In this document: piece by piece, positions 33,426 through 46,236 of the stretch
Numbering within the stretch: position 1 is the stretch's first letter
Layout of the letters: every line of letters starts with the position of its first letter
NCBI RefSeq assembly: GCF_030253575.1
Contig: NC_080563.1
Coordinates: 32,473,001-32,537,000 of the forward strand
Source of the DNA: Rhododendron vialii
Lineage: Eukaryota; Streptophyta; Magnoliopsida; Ericales; Ericaceae
Length of the DNA: 64,000 bases
Direction of reading: 5' to 3'
Notes under the pieces: generated by a model
Databases searched by the model: none
Told to the model about the DNA's origin: nothing
Seen by the model: the letters and a program-made list of their open reading frames with translations, nothing else
Translations under genes and position numbers: made by a program

Positions 33426-33757
33426 GCAAGTCATATTGATACAAATCGGATACAAATTGCGCAGCCCATAAGCCGAAAAACAACAAATACAACAAGAACA
33501 AAGAACATAGAAATAACAAGAACATAAACGAAAAGGAAAAAGCGCAAGTTATATTGATACAAATCGGATACAAATTGCGCAGCCCATAGGCCGAAAAATA
33601 ACAAATACAACAAGAACAAAAAATACAGAAACAACAAGAACATAAACAAAAGGAAAAAACGCAAGTTATATTGATACAAATTGCGCAGCCCATAGGCCGA
33701 AAAACAACAAGACCAAAAAACTCAGAAACAACAAGAACATAAACAAAAAGGAAAGGT
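33426..33757. repeat. Three tandem copies of a 117 bp unit
   Basis: Copies start at 33,426, 33,544 and 33,661 with GCAAGTTATATTGATACAAA, followed by TTGCGCAGCCCATA and AACAACAAGA. The third copy lacks the CGGATACAAA part. The minus-strand hydrophobic frames here come from the repeat. Confidence 0.9.
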
Positions 33758-33841
33758 CGCTCAGCTCTAATATTTGACCCAACACTCCGTTCTTGGAGAT
33801 GAGTGGAGGATCACCACAGGAGGAGGAACCCTCCCCAAGAG

Positions 33842-33976
<135 letters not shown>

Positions 33977-33980
33977 TCAA

Positions 33981-34316
33981 GTAAGGGAGCTCTTACTGTA
34001 TTAAGTTAAGGACGTCCCTTTCTCAACCAATTTGCAATGATCTCCAAAATGTTCAGAACGTGACTTTAAGAGTACCCGCGAGAAATCAGCAAAAAAAAAA
34101 AGACCAGAAATGGCTTGATCCGAGCAGTTTTTGTTTGTATTTTATCGAACGGTTCAAAAAAACTGCTCAAATCAAGCCCTTCCCGATCATTTTTTTTTAT
34201 GATTTCTCGCGAGTACTCTTAAAATCACGTTTTGAACACATTAAGCGACTCGAATCATCGAAATTTGATCGGAAAAGGGGACGTCCGCATTTTATTTAAA
34301 ATAAGGACGCCCTTAC
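33981..34316. mobile_element. Foldback MITE family F, copy B
   Basis: TIRs GTAAGGGAGCTCTTACTGTA and, in reverse complement on the right, GTAAGGGCGTCCTTATTTTA. The centre has arms AACGGTTCAAAAAAACTGCT and GCTTGATCCGAGCAGTTTTT. It shares TTTCTCGCGAGTAC and the GATC-AAATTTCGAT blocks with copies A and C. Confidence 0.85.
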
Positions 34317-34333
34317 CTGAAATATATATATAA

Positions 34334-34458
34334 GGGAAAATGATATTGGCACTCCAAAAATTGACGCACGCACTCCAGAATCTGTGTAATTCCAAAGTCA
34401 TTTTCCTTTGTTTTTTGGAGTACCTGCATCAATTTTTGGAGTGCCAATATCATTTCCC
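34334..34458. mobile_element. 125 bp foldback MITE family G, copy 1
   Basis: Near-perfect inverted repeats: the left GGGAAAATGATATTGGCACT then CCAAAAATTGA, the right its reverse complement. Flanked by TA. A relative lies in the LPA3 gene at 63,101-63,221 and a more distant one at 56,257-56,400. Confidence 0.85.
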
Positions 34459-34460
34459 TA

Positions 34461-34833
34461 TATGAGTCCCCTTCTTATGAGGGATCTCCTACTTAGCTTA
34501 AGTGTGGACCTTATAGATTCCGATCGAATTTCGACGATCCAAGCCGCTCAATGTGATCAAAACGTGATTTTAAGGGTCCTCTCAAGAAATTTTCAAAAAA
34601 AAATGGCCGGGAAGGACTTCATCCGAACAGTTTTTTATTGAACGGTTCAAAAAAAAACTGCTCAAATCAAGCCCTTCCCGGTCCTTTTTTTGCCGATTTC
34701 TAACGGAATCTCTTAAAATCATGTTCTAATTACATTGAGCAGCTCGGATCATTGAAATTCAATCGGAAAATGGGATGAATGGGGAGGTCCGCACTTAAGG
34801 AGCTTATTTAAGGTCCTCACAAGAAGCTCACTA
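34461..34833. mobile_element. Foldback MITE family F, copy C
   Basis: Left arm CTTAGCTTAAGTGTGGACC and right arm GGTCCGCACTTAAGGAGC; the inner arms GGACTTCATCCGAACAGTTT and AACTGCTCAAATCAAGCCCT match copy B. Confidence 0.85.
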
Positions 34834-35731
34834 TATATATGTGTGTGTATATTCTTAACTTTCGTATTGAAAAGAGAACTCTTTGTTCATTTTCTTTTAT
34901 TTTTAAATGGGAAGATACATGCAAGTTGCAACAATCTACCAACAAGTGAACTAAGGTTCGACATTTCTAATTTTCTATAGGTGCTATCAACTCTTAGGTA
35001 GCCAAACTAATAGGATTTTTTTTGGGCTCTATTAGGCATCTTAAAGGTAGAGGATGAGAGTAATCTCCGGGCATTAATCGAAGTGAGCAAAAGCTAGCAT
35101 AATTTAACAGGAAAAAAAAATAAAAAACAGGTGAATCCCGAAAATTATTTTAGAAAAATACCCCTTACACTGATTCTAATAATAAAGCTAACTCCAACTG
35201 GGATATGTTTTTTGCCTTTATGAACATAACAATAACAAATTGGGAGTTTTTAGGGACCCAGAGAGTTAAATGTTAGCGAATATTCTGACGCTATTCTTCT
35301 GGATATGTATCATTGAATTTCTAATTTGCAGTTTTACCAATGGCAGTCAACAAATTGAAAAAGCCAAATCACGCAGCAGGCTAGGCTAGGTGGTCAGGTA
35401 GCAAATTTTCCTTTGATTTGCTTTTGTGAACTTCTATGATTTATCAATTACTTTACTACTAATAGAAAATTTCCTGGGGATTCTCTCTCATGTTGCTGCT
35501 GATCATTTGCTGCACCAAATTCAATGATTGGAACATCAAAATCCCTTTGGATCAAATGCCCAAAACGTTTAGTAATGAAATTCCCTGAAGAGGAGGAGGA
35601 ACCTGTGTCCATCACTTAATTAAAGAAACTAAAAGAAAAGTAAAGTAAAGTTAAGTAAAGAAAGGGATAAAATATCTCTCTAAAAGAAAAAGAGTGAACC
35701 TTTCCATAATTGAAATTGTTTCACCTGTCAC

Positions 35732-35771
<40 letters not shown>

Positions 35772-36254
35772 GTTGATGCCCCAAACAAACGAATTAAGAT
35801 CCCCATGTATTCCTTAATTTCCCCATGCCATTCCTCCTCGGGTGACATAAATAACACTTACCACGGTTTCTTTTAACACTCCGGGATCATTCTTAAAATG
35901 AATACCGATAACTACCGATTGTTCATTTCTCTTGTCCGACAAACTTTGATCTTTTAGCATGAATGAAAAAGAAATCGTGTCTTAGAACAGCCAACGGCGT
36001 ATCATCGAATAAGACTATGTGGATTGAATTGGTGTTACCTAAGAAATCTTATAGTATGAGTCACGCAGGGATATCCTAACCCATCCTAAGTTCAAACTAA
36101 TTGTGGGTACATAAAAACAAAACCATGGTCTAATCTTTCTCACAATCCAAAAAAAAAAGAAGAACCTCTTTGAAGCCCCACTATTAATAATAATAGGGCG
36201 TGATCCGGCACAATGGTTGCAACATGGTTTGAGTTTTGATAATCGATTTAACAC
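34834..36254. other. Intergenic DNA
   Basis: No gene recognised. A (GA)n tract of about 36 bp lies at 35,734-35,769. Confidence 0.35.
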
Positions 36255-36728
36255 CTAACAAGGATAATTGTGATGTGAATATAATCTTACTATAAGATTT
36301 GCGTTTAATACGTCAATTACAAGGGAAATAGCTTCAAAAAACAGAATCACAAACAAAGGACTTTCCGACGTACCCAAAAAAAAAAAAAAAATGCAAAGAA
36401 AAGACCAGACGGACAGAGAAAGCATTAGATACCGATGCGAACTGATCAACTGAACCATCTTCACAACTAGTCCTATGTAATTCCCAATTCCACGCAGAAA
36501 CATGAGAAATCGATGCAAAAACCCACTTTCCATTTCTTCAGAACCAAAAATGAAAAAGATACAAGAACCCAAGAAACCGCCAGAAAAAAAGGGGGGAAGA
36601 GAAGAGATTCAAGAGAGAAGTAGATCTCCATGTTCTTGGCTCAACAGCTAAAGAAGTATCACTACTTTTACTAGTATCCTTAGTCTACAGTAAAGAAGAA
36701 AAAACAGAAACTAAGAGGCTGTTGTCAT
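36255..36728 (-). other. Probable 3' UTR of the MIZ1-like gene
   Basis: Follows the stop codon at 36,729 on the minus strand. No protein-like frame is continuous with it. The polyadenylation site was not located with confidence. Confidence 0.4.
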
Positions 36729-37571
36729 CTAGACTCTGAGCAAGTAAATACTAAGTTCAGGAGCACCATTACTATCAGGGTTCATCATGTAAAAAGCCTC
36801 AGAATCCCTAGACCCCACCACCCTCTCAAACTTGGCCCTCATGTACATCACCTCTGCCTCCTCCTCCTGATCACCACCCTCTCCTCCTCCTCCCTCCTCT
36901 CCCTTCTTACTCCCTGGCAGCACCCCAGCCCCCGTTGATATTGGCTCCAGAGCTTTCAATATCTTCCACTCTTTAATCCCACACTCCCGCCTCGTGGCAA
37001 ACCCGCACTTCTTCCCGTTACAGTAAGTCCTCCACAGTGGTTCCTCCAGCAGCCGCCTTGGCCCATCTGCTACCCCTGCCGCCGTCTTCTTCTCCCCTCC
37101 CTCTTCCTTATCACACTCCAGAGCGATTCGGACCAATCCAGACACCATTTCCTTCACCAATCCGCTAATTGGGGTCGCCAGCTCGATCAAGACCGACGGC
37201 TCCGATGTAGCGTCCTTTTGGAATGCGAAATTCACGTGGCCTCGCCGGTGCCCGAAAAGAGTACCAACGACTTTCTGGCCTAGACCGAGCGGTGAGGAGT
37301 GGGACCGGCTTTTTCGGAATGCAGTGGCGAGGGATCGAAGCCTGGAAACTGCTATGGCTTGCAGTTTCCTTCTTTGTGATGATGATGAAACCAATCGTTC
37401 TGGTCCTTCTGAATTTGGCTCCTTTTTATGAGCCTTCTCTTCCTTTGTGTCTTCTACAGTTTTCTTTGAGGGCTTTATCAGACTTGGAGCTGCTTGTTCT
37501 TCTTCATTAGTAACTTTTGTCGTCCAGTGGAAGTGCCTCTTGGATGACAAGTCCTCGGAGCTCTTTGCCAT
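36729..37571 (-). CDS. MIZ1: MIZU-KUSSEI1-like protein (DUF617, 280 aa)
   Basis: Single-exon gene, as usual for the family. The first true ATG gives MAKSSEDLSS; the frame is open a few codons further but without ATG. Residues 1-95 are a variable, charged, Ser-rich region. The MIZ domain runs from about residue 100 to the end: VVGTLFGHRRGHVNFAFQ, ELATPISGLVKEMVSGLVRIALE, LLEEPLWRTYCNGKKCGFA, GAGVLPG, then after a Gly/Glu-rich insertion (residues 222-240) MYMRAKFERVVGSRDSEAFY and the family ending PELSIYLLRV. Arabidopsis MIZ1 is needed for root hydrotropism and acts at the endoplasmic reticulum on calcium signalling. Several paralogues exist, so the precise member is not fixed. GA-rich 5' UTR (37,622-37,649). 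Confidence 0.95.
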   Translation of the reverse strand: MAKSSEDLSSKRHFHWTTKVTNEEEQAAPSLIKPSKKTVEDTKEEKAHKKEPNSEGPERLVSSSSQRRKLQAIAVSRLRSLATAFRKSRSHSSPLGLGQKVVGTLFGHRRGHVNFAFQKDATSEPSVLIELATPISGLVKEMVSGLVRIALECDKEEGGEKKTAAGVADGPRRLLEEPLWRTYCNGKKCGFATRRECGIKEWKILKALEPISTGAGVLPGSKKGEEGGGGEGGDQEEEAEVMYMRAKFERVVGSRDSEAFYMMNPDSNGAPELSIYLLRV

Positions 37572-37618
37572 GTATGTCTTTCTTCTGTGAGAGCAAATCA
37601 AAGGGAAGGCAGCTCCTT

Positions 37619-37621
<3 letters not shown>

Positions 37622-37649
<28 letters not shown>
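37622..37649. repeat. (GA)n microsatellite in the MIZ1-like leader
   Basis: 28 bp of GA/CT about 50 bp upstream of the ATG. A second one lies at 37,785-37,810. Confidence 0.9.
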
Positions 37650-37653
<4 letters not shown>

Positions 37654-37696
37654 TGGATTTAGTTTTTTTAATTGGGTTTGTGGGATTTCCACCCCT

Positions 37697-37705
37697 TTAT
37701 TTGTA
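37697..37705 (-). promoter_or_regulatory. TATA-like box of the MIZ1-like gene
   Basis: Minus strand reads CAAATAAAG about 130 bp before the ATG. It is a plausible core promoter but not a consensus TATA box. Confidence 0.3.
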
Positions 37706-38039
37706 GCCCTCAAACGCAGTGCAAGAGAATCCTGACAAAGGAAACATAGTCTACCCCACCAACCGTAGAAGCAGTAAAGAACAGGGAGAGAGAGAGAGAG
37801 AGAGAGAGAGGACGTTTTTGTTTTGAAACAAGAAAGGGATCTGACGAGACAATGTGTGTGTGTGTCATTTCACTTTCTGGTGGGGTAGGGAGCAAAAGCA
37901 ACTGCTTGACTGAGACTCTTTTTTTGACCTGGATCTATGTTCTGTACACAGTAAAAGGGCATGGTCACAGAAGCAACAGGAAACCAGCGACATCACTATT
38001 TTACCCAGACATGCTTTCATCTTCTGCATCCATGTCTTC

Positions 38040-38098
38040 TGACGTCAAAAACGTTAAAATTCCAGAAAGTTCTCGCTACCAGGAACAACGTGACGTAA
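38040..38098 (-). promoter_or_regulatory. Two TGACG bZIP-type sites upstream of the MIZ1-like gene
   Basis: A palindromic TGACGTCA at 38,040-38,047 and a TGACGTAA at 38,091-38,098, spaced 51 bp apart and about 500 bp upstream of the ATG. TGACG elements bind TGA-class bZIP factors. Function here is inferred. Confidence 0.35.
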
Positions 38099-38947
38099 GG
38101 TTTTGAATGGTGTCTCCATTACAAAGGGAGAGAGTGATTAAAAAGTGGAAAATTTACACAGCCTTACAGTTACTCTTCTGTGACTCAAAACTGCGCCTAA
38201 CGTCCATACATATGTCATCATATATACATATATGTACATATAGGATTTTTTCTTTTTGTTGGGACAAACAGTCCTGCCCCTTGACTCTCTGTCTGTACAA
38301 ATATATTGGGAGGGCAAAAAGTGCAACTCGCAGCAGTAAGACTCAAACTCAAGCACGCCCCATAAGAGAGCGCCCCATCGACATGCCTCTATTGTAGTCT
38401 TACATGCCTACATACAGCATACACATTTTCTAACCCCTCTCAGTCTTTCACTAAGACCCCCCAAACAACCAAAATTTTATGATACTGGAGAAGCAAGAGT
38501 TGACACATAAATCGCAAAACACTCATTTAAGCGACCTAAGTGGGACAACAATTTCTATCACAGCTCTAAATGAGCACCAAATTGAAAACTCCCTACTGTG
38601 ATTAACCACTGACCAACTAATTCACCAATCATACCCACTTTCTATTAACCTCCTAGTCACAACCATAATAATGAGGTCTACCGCAATAAACACGGTGACA
38701 AGGCCTTCCAACTAGGGGGGAGAAAAGCATAATAGGTAATCATCATAATTCTGAAAGATGAGCAAATTCAAACAAACTCACTATTTACAATAAGATGATG
38801 ACATAACTTATAAAGTAAATAAGCACAGGATCTAGATAATTCAGTACACTAGCAAAGGGCTTTTTGTACACTAGTTAAGGTGAAAAGCCACATATGGAGA
38901 AGAATATATGGGAGTAAGATGCTTGCCTATGGTTTACAAAAGAGGTC

Positions 38948-41900
38948 CTAAAGTTGGCTATTGGCACTCAGCTCGGGCTCTGATTGATTGGGAATCGCGG
39001 CCTCAGGGTCCGGTTGTTTTGGGATTGTAGCCCCACCATTCATTCTTGCCCGTGCCTCCGCAAACATCCTCTGCTGCTCGGCCAACGCTTCTTCCTCCGT
39101 CATCTCAGCTACATTGGTCCACTTTCCACTTTTTAGCGTGTCCTGCTAGAAGGAATTTCCAAAAGAAATCAATAAACACTATTGTGGACTCCAGAAACTT
39201 CCTAACAAGTTCAACTATTCATGTGATGTGTGATAATGATAGGAAACAAGAAGAATTAAGGAAATCAGAATGCTTTTAAGTAATTAGAGGTAGACGGAGC
39301 CAGGATTTTCGTCTAAGTGGGGACAAAACCTTATTTAGAAACATACATTAAATTCTTCCTAGTTGATAGCTCATAGCAGATAGAAGCAAATCTCAAATTG
39401 AGGGGAAATAAAGTTGCAGAGTGCGAAACTGAAAAGAGACACAAACTATAGGATTCCTAAGAATTTCATGGTGGCAGATTGGATTATTTTCTTGAACTTT
39501 GGAGTGGAAATTTATTAGAAATTTTTTTACGTCGCATAGGAAATATGGACTTTTAGTAACTCCCTCCATCAATGGTGGAACCAGATAAAAACTTACTAGT
39601 TCAAGAAAGGTTATCTAGTCGATCAGCTCAATGCCCAAGTCAAAAAACATCACTCCTGCCTTAGCTAAAGGTGACAGGGAACATGTAGAAATCAATAATT
39701 ACCATCGTCTCAAGCTTGTGTTGCTCATATGCAGCGTATACCTCTTCTATATACTCCCCAAAACCAAGAACCTGAGAGCAATCACAAAGACAAGACAAAA
39801 GTACACTATGTATTAGCATCAAGGCAGAGAAAAAGTGAGAGTAAGATTCCAGATAAAGTATGAAGCAAAAAAGCCTAGATTGAATCTGTTGCTACTGAAC
39901 TTCACATACCAATATTGAATAGTTATCTTTCATCTGGCTAAGAAAAGACAAGCTCCTGGTTATAAAAGTTTCAATGAATGATTTTCCAATTCCATTGTAT
40001 TATAGTATAACTATCAAAATCACCAGCTCACTATTGGACGTTCGGGTTGGCAGCATTTACAATAGGACTGAGACACAGCAATGGTTAGTGGCCTGTCAAC
40101 TCCAAAAAGTTATACAAGGAAAAAGCTTAGGTGTCTTGAAGGGACACACAATCGTGTGGCTCCTAGTGGATTTAAGGCAATGCCCCAGGAGCACAAAAAT
40201 AACTTCTTGTTAATCAAACAAAAAGATTATCGGCTAGGCTACTAGTTAGAAACTGGGAATCCACCAAAAAGACAATGTGTAGTTAATTACTGCTCAGAGA
40301 TATCCTAAACTGCTCTATTCCTGATTGCAGGCTATCACCTAACAACTGTCTGTAATAGGACAAATGAACCAAGACAAGATGGTACTCATGAGTTGCGAAA
40401 TAATGTGCAGCGTATCAAACACCCCAAAGTTTCTAAGAGTAAGATGACACGATATGCACAATAATGACATACATGATAACACAAAATCCAAAAGTGAACG
40501 TGCAAAAGTACAGGATTTCTGAAAAACCTCTAAAGCCTTGAGTACATGCTCTGGTGCAATTGTTCTCTTCTCTTCTCTGTTACAGACCTCATTGGACTCC
40601 GATGAAATAAGATTTATGAATTCTGCAAGAGCATAGAAGCAGTATGTTTTCATGTTAGATCTGGCTGAGGTGTAAACTGGCAAATGAACTTAGTAAGAGA
40701 GACATTACTGTATATATGGTGTTAAAAATGCCATTATGAGTGGAAGACTAGATAAGTAACTGCAATATAAGTACAGCAATTACAAGACTAGCACCACATG
40801 CTTACAAGATATAGCATTGCTCAACTTACCACCAAAAAGGTGTATGGGCCACTTCAAAACAACTTTCCAAATTCAAGAAAATGAGAGATTCGACATCTTT
40901 TCATAAGAGATGTTTCGATTGGATGGTCCAATATTCGCTCAACAATCTCAACTCAACAATACCAATTACTTGAAGGCCATTAAATGTGTCCGCCTTTCCC
41001 AGAAGGTCCTTTCTAAATGTTGAAGTCCAAACCAAAAACATCTCACAATCCTTGCACGGACTTTTGGATGATCTAGAATGAAGACCTCGACCCAATCTCT
41101 AATCCTTTGGATGACATTAAAACCGATATACCTTGTACAACCGGACTATCTATTCCAACTTGGAGGTTTATGCAAAACAACAAGATGACCACCAACCTTA
41201 GTGTTGTGCTTTCTTGTTGTGATTGATCTTTTTATTCTCCGAGGTATTGTGCTTGGTCTGTAGCCCAACACCATGAACCGATAATGTCAAACACGCATAA
41301 TGACTTGAAGTGACTTTATGTATTTCCAAGATTAAAGCACCAAGGATGCAATACCCTCCTAGGTTCTACTCAACAAAATGCAAGAACAAAGTTGTCGTCG
41401 GGAAAAATGCTTCAATCAACCAAACATAGTTGCTACTTGCTACTAATGAAAAAGTTCCTGTTAAATGACAGCAGACAGTTATTTTTCTGATTGGTACATA
41501 ACTGGTGGCACTTACCATGCAAAGGAACATTTGAAAAGCAATCAAATCAGAGGATAATGCCATTCAGATAATATCGTTGATGTAAAGAAAAAGTATGAAT
41601 GCTGCGAAGCTAGCTATAACCAAGTTCTTACCAACACAACACTCAATTAAGAGATCTTGAGCATCTCTCGCCACACGAACATCTGGAGGCAGCATCTCCT
41701 TAATGATCTTAGTCATGGTCGCTGAAAGTACATCATAAGATACATTACCATATCAAACAGTATAGTAATTCATTCACAAAACACAACGTAAAAGGTAAAT
41801 AAATCAGCTCAGGGAGAATGATATCATCCATGTTTTCTAGTACTGAAACTTCAATAATACTTAGTTTTTTTTAACGGCCTTCGATAATACTAAGTGGTAG

Positions 41901-44596
41901 AAACTAATGCACCTATGGGCTCATAGAGAAAATAATGCTTATGCTTTCCATCCTCTTGCTATCATTCACCTCACCAATAGCTTGCTTTTCAGTTTTACAC
42001 ATTAAGTTTGTCATTTTCTTGATTGGTATCATTTTTTTTTTGGAATTTCTATGCTTAAGAGGTTGTCATTGTTGGGAGCAGGCTCCTTTCTTTATAAGAG
42101 CTAGGTTTCTAGGAGAGTTTAACTTTGGAGCGTGGAGTGAGGTTCTGTGGTAGATTCGCCACCCTGATAAGAGGATCTGGCTACTAAGACCCTAAGCTAT
42201 GTTACCTGGAGCGCATATACGTTCTAGTACAAGGAACGGGTATGCGAACGTGTCACACCACATGCTTACAATTGTGGTACAGTGGGGGTAGGCTTCTATG
42301 CATTATAATCTAAGAATGTACATTTGAAGAGAGAATATTCTAATAAATGTAGTACAATATATCTAAACATGCATGTATTACACCACTCTAGAAGCATTAT
42401 GTCCACAATTTCTTATGATTTAGCTTGCTAAAGCTCCACTCGCTCTAGTTTCTAAAGAAAGACCCTGATATTGCTCTACATCACTAAATTCACCATTTCA
42501 AAATGTTTGCGAACCATAATTCGGAAAGGTAGTTTGAAACATAATTCTCGCTTGGTATTAGCATTTTCCGGTATCATAGTTTGAAAGCAAACAGATAAGA
42601 GGAGAACAGTGTAGGACCCATAGTTCCATCATAGCTAAAAAGGCTCTAAGCTAAGAAGCACAACAAGGGCATAGCATGGGGATAGGACACATCAAGTATA
42701 AAAATTGGGTGCACAACCAGACAAACATGGCAGGAGACACGGCAAAATATATATGCACAAATGTCTATATATACATACACATGCGTGTATGTATTTAATT
42801 GTTATTCATGTGAATATTACATGCAGAAACAACCAAAACTAATATTATCATTTCCAATCTTCACTTTATTTTTTGATTACTATAGCTTAACAAGGGTAGG
42901 TTTTCTCAAGTTGAATTCTCTTAAATGCAATTTTTACCACTTAATTTTCACATTTTAAAGGTTATCCCTAGATAAAGATTTCTAAAATTACAAATACTCG
43001 TCTGATCGGCACCCATTAGTCCATTACTAACTCCAGACACCATGTCCCCGATGTGTCCCCTACTTTAAAGTCAATAAAATTACCTGGACATGCAATCTAA
43101 CGTGTCCTATACCTGTCCCATTGCGTCGCATGTCTCCGATGTGTTCACTATGGATACAACCAAATAGGTGTGTCGGTGCATCATAGAGGCTCTATGAATT
43201 AACCAAAGATGGCAGAGAAAGAGAGCAAAACATTAAGCAAAGGCTTTGCTGAGAAGTTAGAACTTCACTGCTACTTATAGAGTTTTCTCAAGAATATTTA
43301 TTTCTAGAAAAAAAAACTAGTCGTCGCCTATAAGAATATGAGTACCCTATAAAATAGCTACATGGAGACCTTAAGACGATATACCATAGAGTGCTTCCTT
43401 ATTTGAAATTTCAATTATATACTATTATGGGACAAAGAACAGATAATAGGAATTATTCAATGCAAGGCAAATATGACTTCTAGTTAAGCTTGGATGCCAG
43501 CTAATCCATCTAGCCGTGGGAGGGCTCATCTATTAATGTTATATGTCGGGCATCAAATTCATCAAGCTAATCTTACAACTGGGCTAGGCTAGCTAGTCCC
43601 TATCTCCAATTATTCAATTTTTGAACAATTTTCTTCCATATTCATTCTCGTAAATAAGATCAAGTTTCCCAATTCCACATTGGGGGCCTTTGGAGTTTGG
43701 ACAAAGTGTTTTTTAATCGTTAAGTCCTAAGAATATAAGATAAAATTTCTTTTTCTTTGTTGACCATTACTTCAAAAAATTCCTTGTGGGGCCTTCCAAA
43801 ATTGTTGTATTTCCATCTTCATGCAGACTATAAAAAAAGTACTATATTTGTTAGGTTTTATAGAAGCAAGTTTTTCTTTAATGGCCTTGGATAAGAAGGA
43901 TTTTTTTAGCCCTTTATTGATGAAAGTCTTTATTGTTAAACCTCTAGATAAGAAGGATTTTGATTGGGGGCCTTTTGCTAAATTGAAAGAAGATTATAAT
44001 TTGGGGACTTAAACAAATTGAGGGCTTAAGCTAGTTCCTTGCCTCTCCATTTGCATAGTGACTTCAATAATCAAGCATCTATGGCTCAAGTTGCTTACAA
44101 CGACAGTCTCTGGATCTCTCTTTCTATTTACTCCTGCTTTTCTAATGGAAGAGCTTGGGGCCTAATAAAGTCAAGCAAGAGCTACTCCAAATTGCCCGAG
44201 GACTATGATTTTTTGAATCCAATTGTAAGAGAAGCAAAGGTCCCCCTTACTAGTTACTCCCTATCTATCTCTTAAAGCAAATCGAAGAGGTTAAATAAAA
44301 GGAAATGTTTTTAAGGGTCAAGAAGCTGCACATAATACAAGTTTAATGTAGAAATGACCCCAATTTTCTTTACGCATATATGAAATTGTCGAACTTAAAA
44401 ATATAAAAATATATATAGAATTGCACAAAAACAAAAGGCCTCGCAAAAATAGAACAAGCATGAATTCAAGACAGAAACAGAAATTGCTTGCATCTAGAAA
44501 CCATGAATATATTAAGGGGATAATATAAAAAAAGAACAAACCTTTTGGAAGGGATGCATCCTCCTTCGCCTTACCAACAATATCCATGGGTTCCAT
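38948..44596 (-). CDS. DR1: NC2-beta / Dr1 homologue (168 aa, five coding exons)
   Basis: Coding exons in transcript order: 44596-44542, 41721-41632, 40622-40528, 39771-39703, 39145-38948. All junctions are GT-AG and in frame (169 codons with stop). The protein starts MEPMDIVGKAKEDASLPK, followed by the histone fold: TMTKIIKEMLPPDVRVARDA, LLIECCVEFINLISSESNEV and EEKRTIAPEHVLKALEVLGF. Then come YIEEVYAAYEQHK and a tail with MTEEEALAEQQRMFAEARAR, ending NSQL. The family pairs with NC2-alpha (DRAP1) and binds TBP at promoters, repressing or modulating RNA polymerase II initiation in the nucleus. Length is usual for the plant protein. Intron 1 (41,722-44,541) is 2.8 kb. A non-coding 5' exon is likely upstream (44,850 and/or 45,350 region, where GT donors follow GC-rich leaders). 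Confidence 0.95.
41722..44541 (-). other. Intron 1 of the Dr1 gene (2.8 kb)
   Basis: No nested gene seen. Around 43,860-44,010 a GATAAGAAGGATTTT motif occurs twice with GGGGCCTTT blocks, which looks like repeat debris. Confidence 0.5.
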
Positions 44597-44639
44597 TTTG
44601 AACCTTCACCAATCAAATCATAACAAATTATAAGCGTAT

Positions 44640-45430
44640 GTATTGCAGGGCCGGCCCCGGGCAAAACCCTAGAAAGCCACCGCTTCAGGCCCCATAAGAA
44701 TGCTACAACTGCGTTGATTAATCCTTACTCTTGACGGTGTGTTTAATTACTAGACCCCAAAATATGCTACTATCTTTCAACATTTAAATTACCAAAGAAA
44801 ACAACAACAAACGGATAGAGATAGAGGACCGAGAGGGAGAGAAGTACCAGTGATAATCGTTGCCGGAGTTTTGCTCGATTTACGATTGGGATTTTGGGCT
44901 GGTTCGTGATTTTAATCGAATTGTAATTTAGGGCTGAATATACGTGTTTGGTCGGACTCTAGGGAGAATTGCACTTCAAACCCTAGTATTTGACCCTATC
45001 ACAATTGTTGCCCACGTCTACACATTTTTCGGTTCAACTCCACTATTCTAACCTAATTTACTAATGACAACGCCCCTATCCCTCCAGTAACCAAAACAGA
45101 TGGAGAATGAAGCCGAAATAGAAATAGAAACAGAAACGAAGAAAAAAAATTGAAGCCGAAATACAAATAGATGAAAGTATCTCACCTTCAGGTTAGGGTT
45201 TCGTCTCAAAAAAACAGATCTGCGAAAATCTAGGCAAAAGGGGAAAAATAAAAATCCATAGGTTAGGGTTTCGTAGGCGAAATCGAAGGGGGAAAAAAAG
45301 TTCGAAATAGGGTTATCTGAGTCACCTGGTTCAGTTTCTTGAAGCTACTCACGACGTTCCTCTGGCGATGGGTTTGGTCGGAGTGGGCGATGGAGGAGAG
45401 ATGGAGCAGACGGCTATGAAAGAGAGAAGT
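44640..45430 (-). other. Dr1 5' leader and promoter region
   Basis: Contains GC-richer, purine-rich leader-like sequence at 44,840-44,900 and 45,340-45,430, consistent with non-coding first exon(s). A hAT-like end (GCAGGGCCGGCCCCGGGC) lies at 44,645-44,662. Confidence 0.35.
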
Positions 45431-45589
45431 ATCAATGTCGTACGTATTACTAGTACGTTATAACAGTGGCAATTTTGCAATTAATGGCCATTCTCCTGCT
45501 GCTTATTTTTTGTGTGGGAGATGGTCCCAATCCCCCAGGGTATACACCACGTATATAATTGTCTTACCAGGGCGGGCGTAAACTAGCCG

Positions 45590-46236
45590 TGGCACCTCTT
45601 TGTTTCTCTCTTCTCCTTCCTCCGCCTAGCGTTTCAATCCTAAAATGGATGGGGGCAATCTCACCATTGCAGTTTTATTTTCTCCGTCGGCTTCCGTTCG
45701 AAATTTCTTTTCCCTTCCTTTCATCACTCTTCACCCCCGTTCTCCCCTCAGGCCTCACGATGCCTTGGCCTCCCTTGTTCCTCTACCGCCGGACCTCCTC
45801 CATCATATTCGTTGTTTGCGACTCTCTGGTGGTGCGGTTCAGATGTGCGGCTATGGGTGCGGAGCTTTAGTGCATGATTGAGTCGTGGAGTTGGAGATTA
45901 TGTTGGTGGATGATGATGGCGAGGTTTTTTTTTTTTTCCACTTTCTTGTTAGTTTGCGATCCTTTGCTTATTCTTTTCCCTTTTGAGGAGGTTTTCTCTT
46001 CGGTTTCTTGCCGTGAGTTTTTCTCCCGACTGATAGTCTCTCCCAGTTGGCCGTTTTGGGTTGTTTTTTGTTTCTATAGGAAAATGTTTAGTTGGTTTGG
46101 AGTATAGTTGTGGGATCAATCTCCGCCGTCGTGGTTACTTGATCATGTTGATCATTTGTTTAGGGACGAGTTGTTATCTTGATATACTCTTTAATTGGAG
46201 TTATAATATCATCTGTTATCGGTTGGCAAAAAAAAA
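45590..46236 (+). mobile_element. Possible 5'-truncated LINE/SINE-like retroelement end
   Basis: A GC-rich block with several overlapping frames but no consistent protein, ending in TTATCGGTTGGC followed by a run of nine A. A 3' end of this shape is common in plant non-LTR retrotransposons. No reverse-transcriptase motif remains, so the call is weak. The alternative is a small unrecognised gene starting ATGGATGGGGGC at 45,645. Confidence 0.3.

Noticed and set aside
33409-33693. Cys/Phe-rich membrane-like ORFs on the minus strand
   Set aside because: They come from the 117 bp tandem repeat read in several frames.
37223-37510. Plus-strand 95-residue ORF inside the MIZ1-like gene
   Set aside because: Antisense shadow of the single MIZ1-like exon.
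45559-45881. Two overlapping plus-strand ORFs (103 and 78 residues)
   Set aside because: Overlapping frames with no recognised domain; kept only as part of a possible retroelement end.
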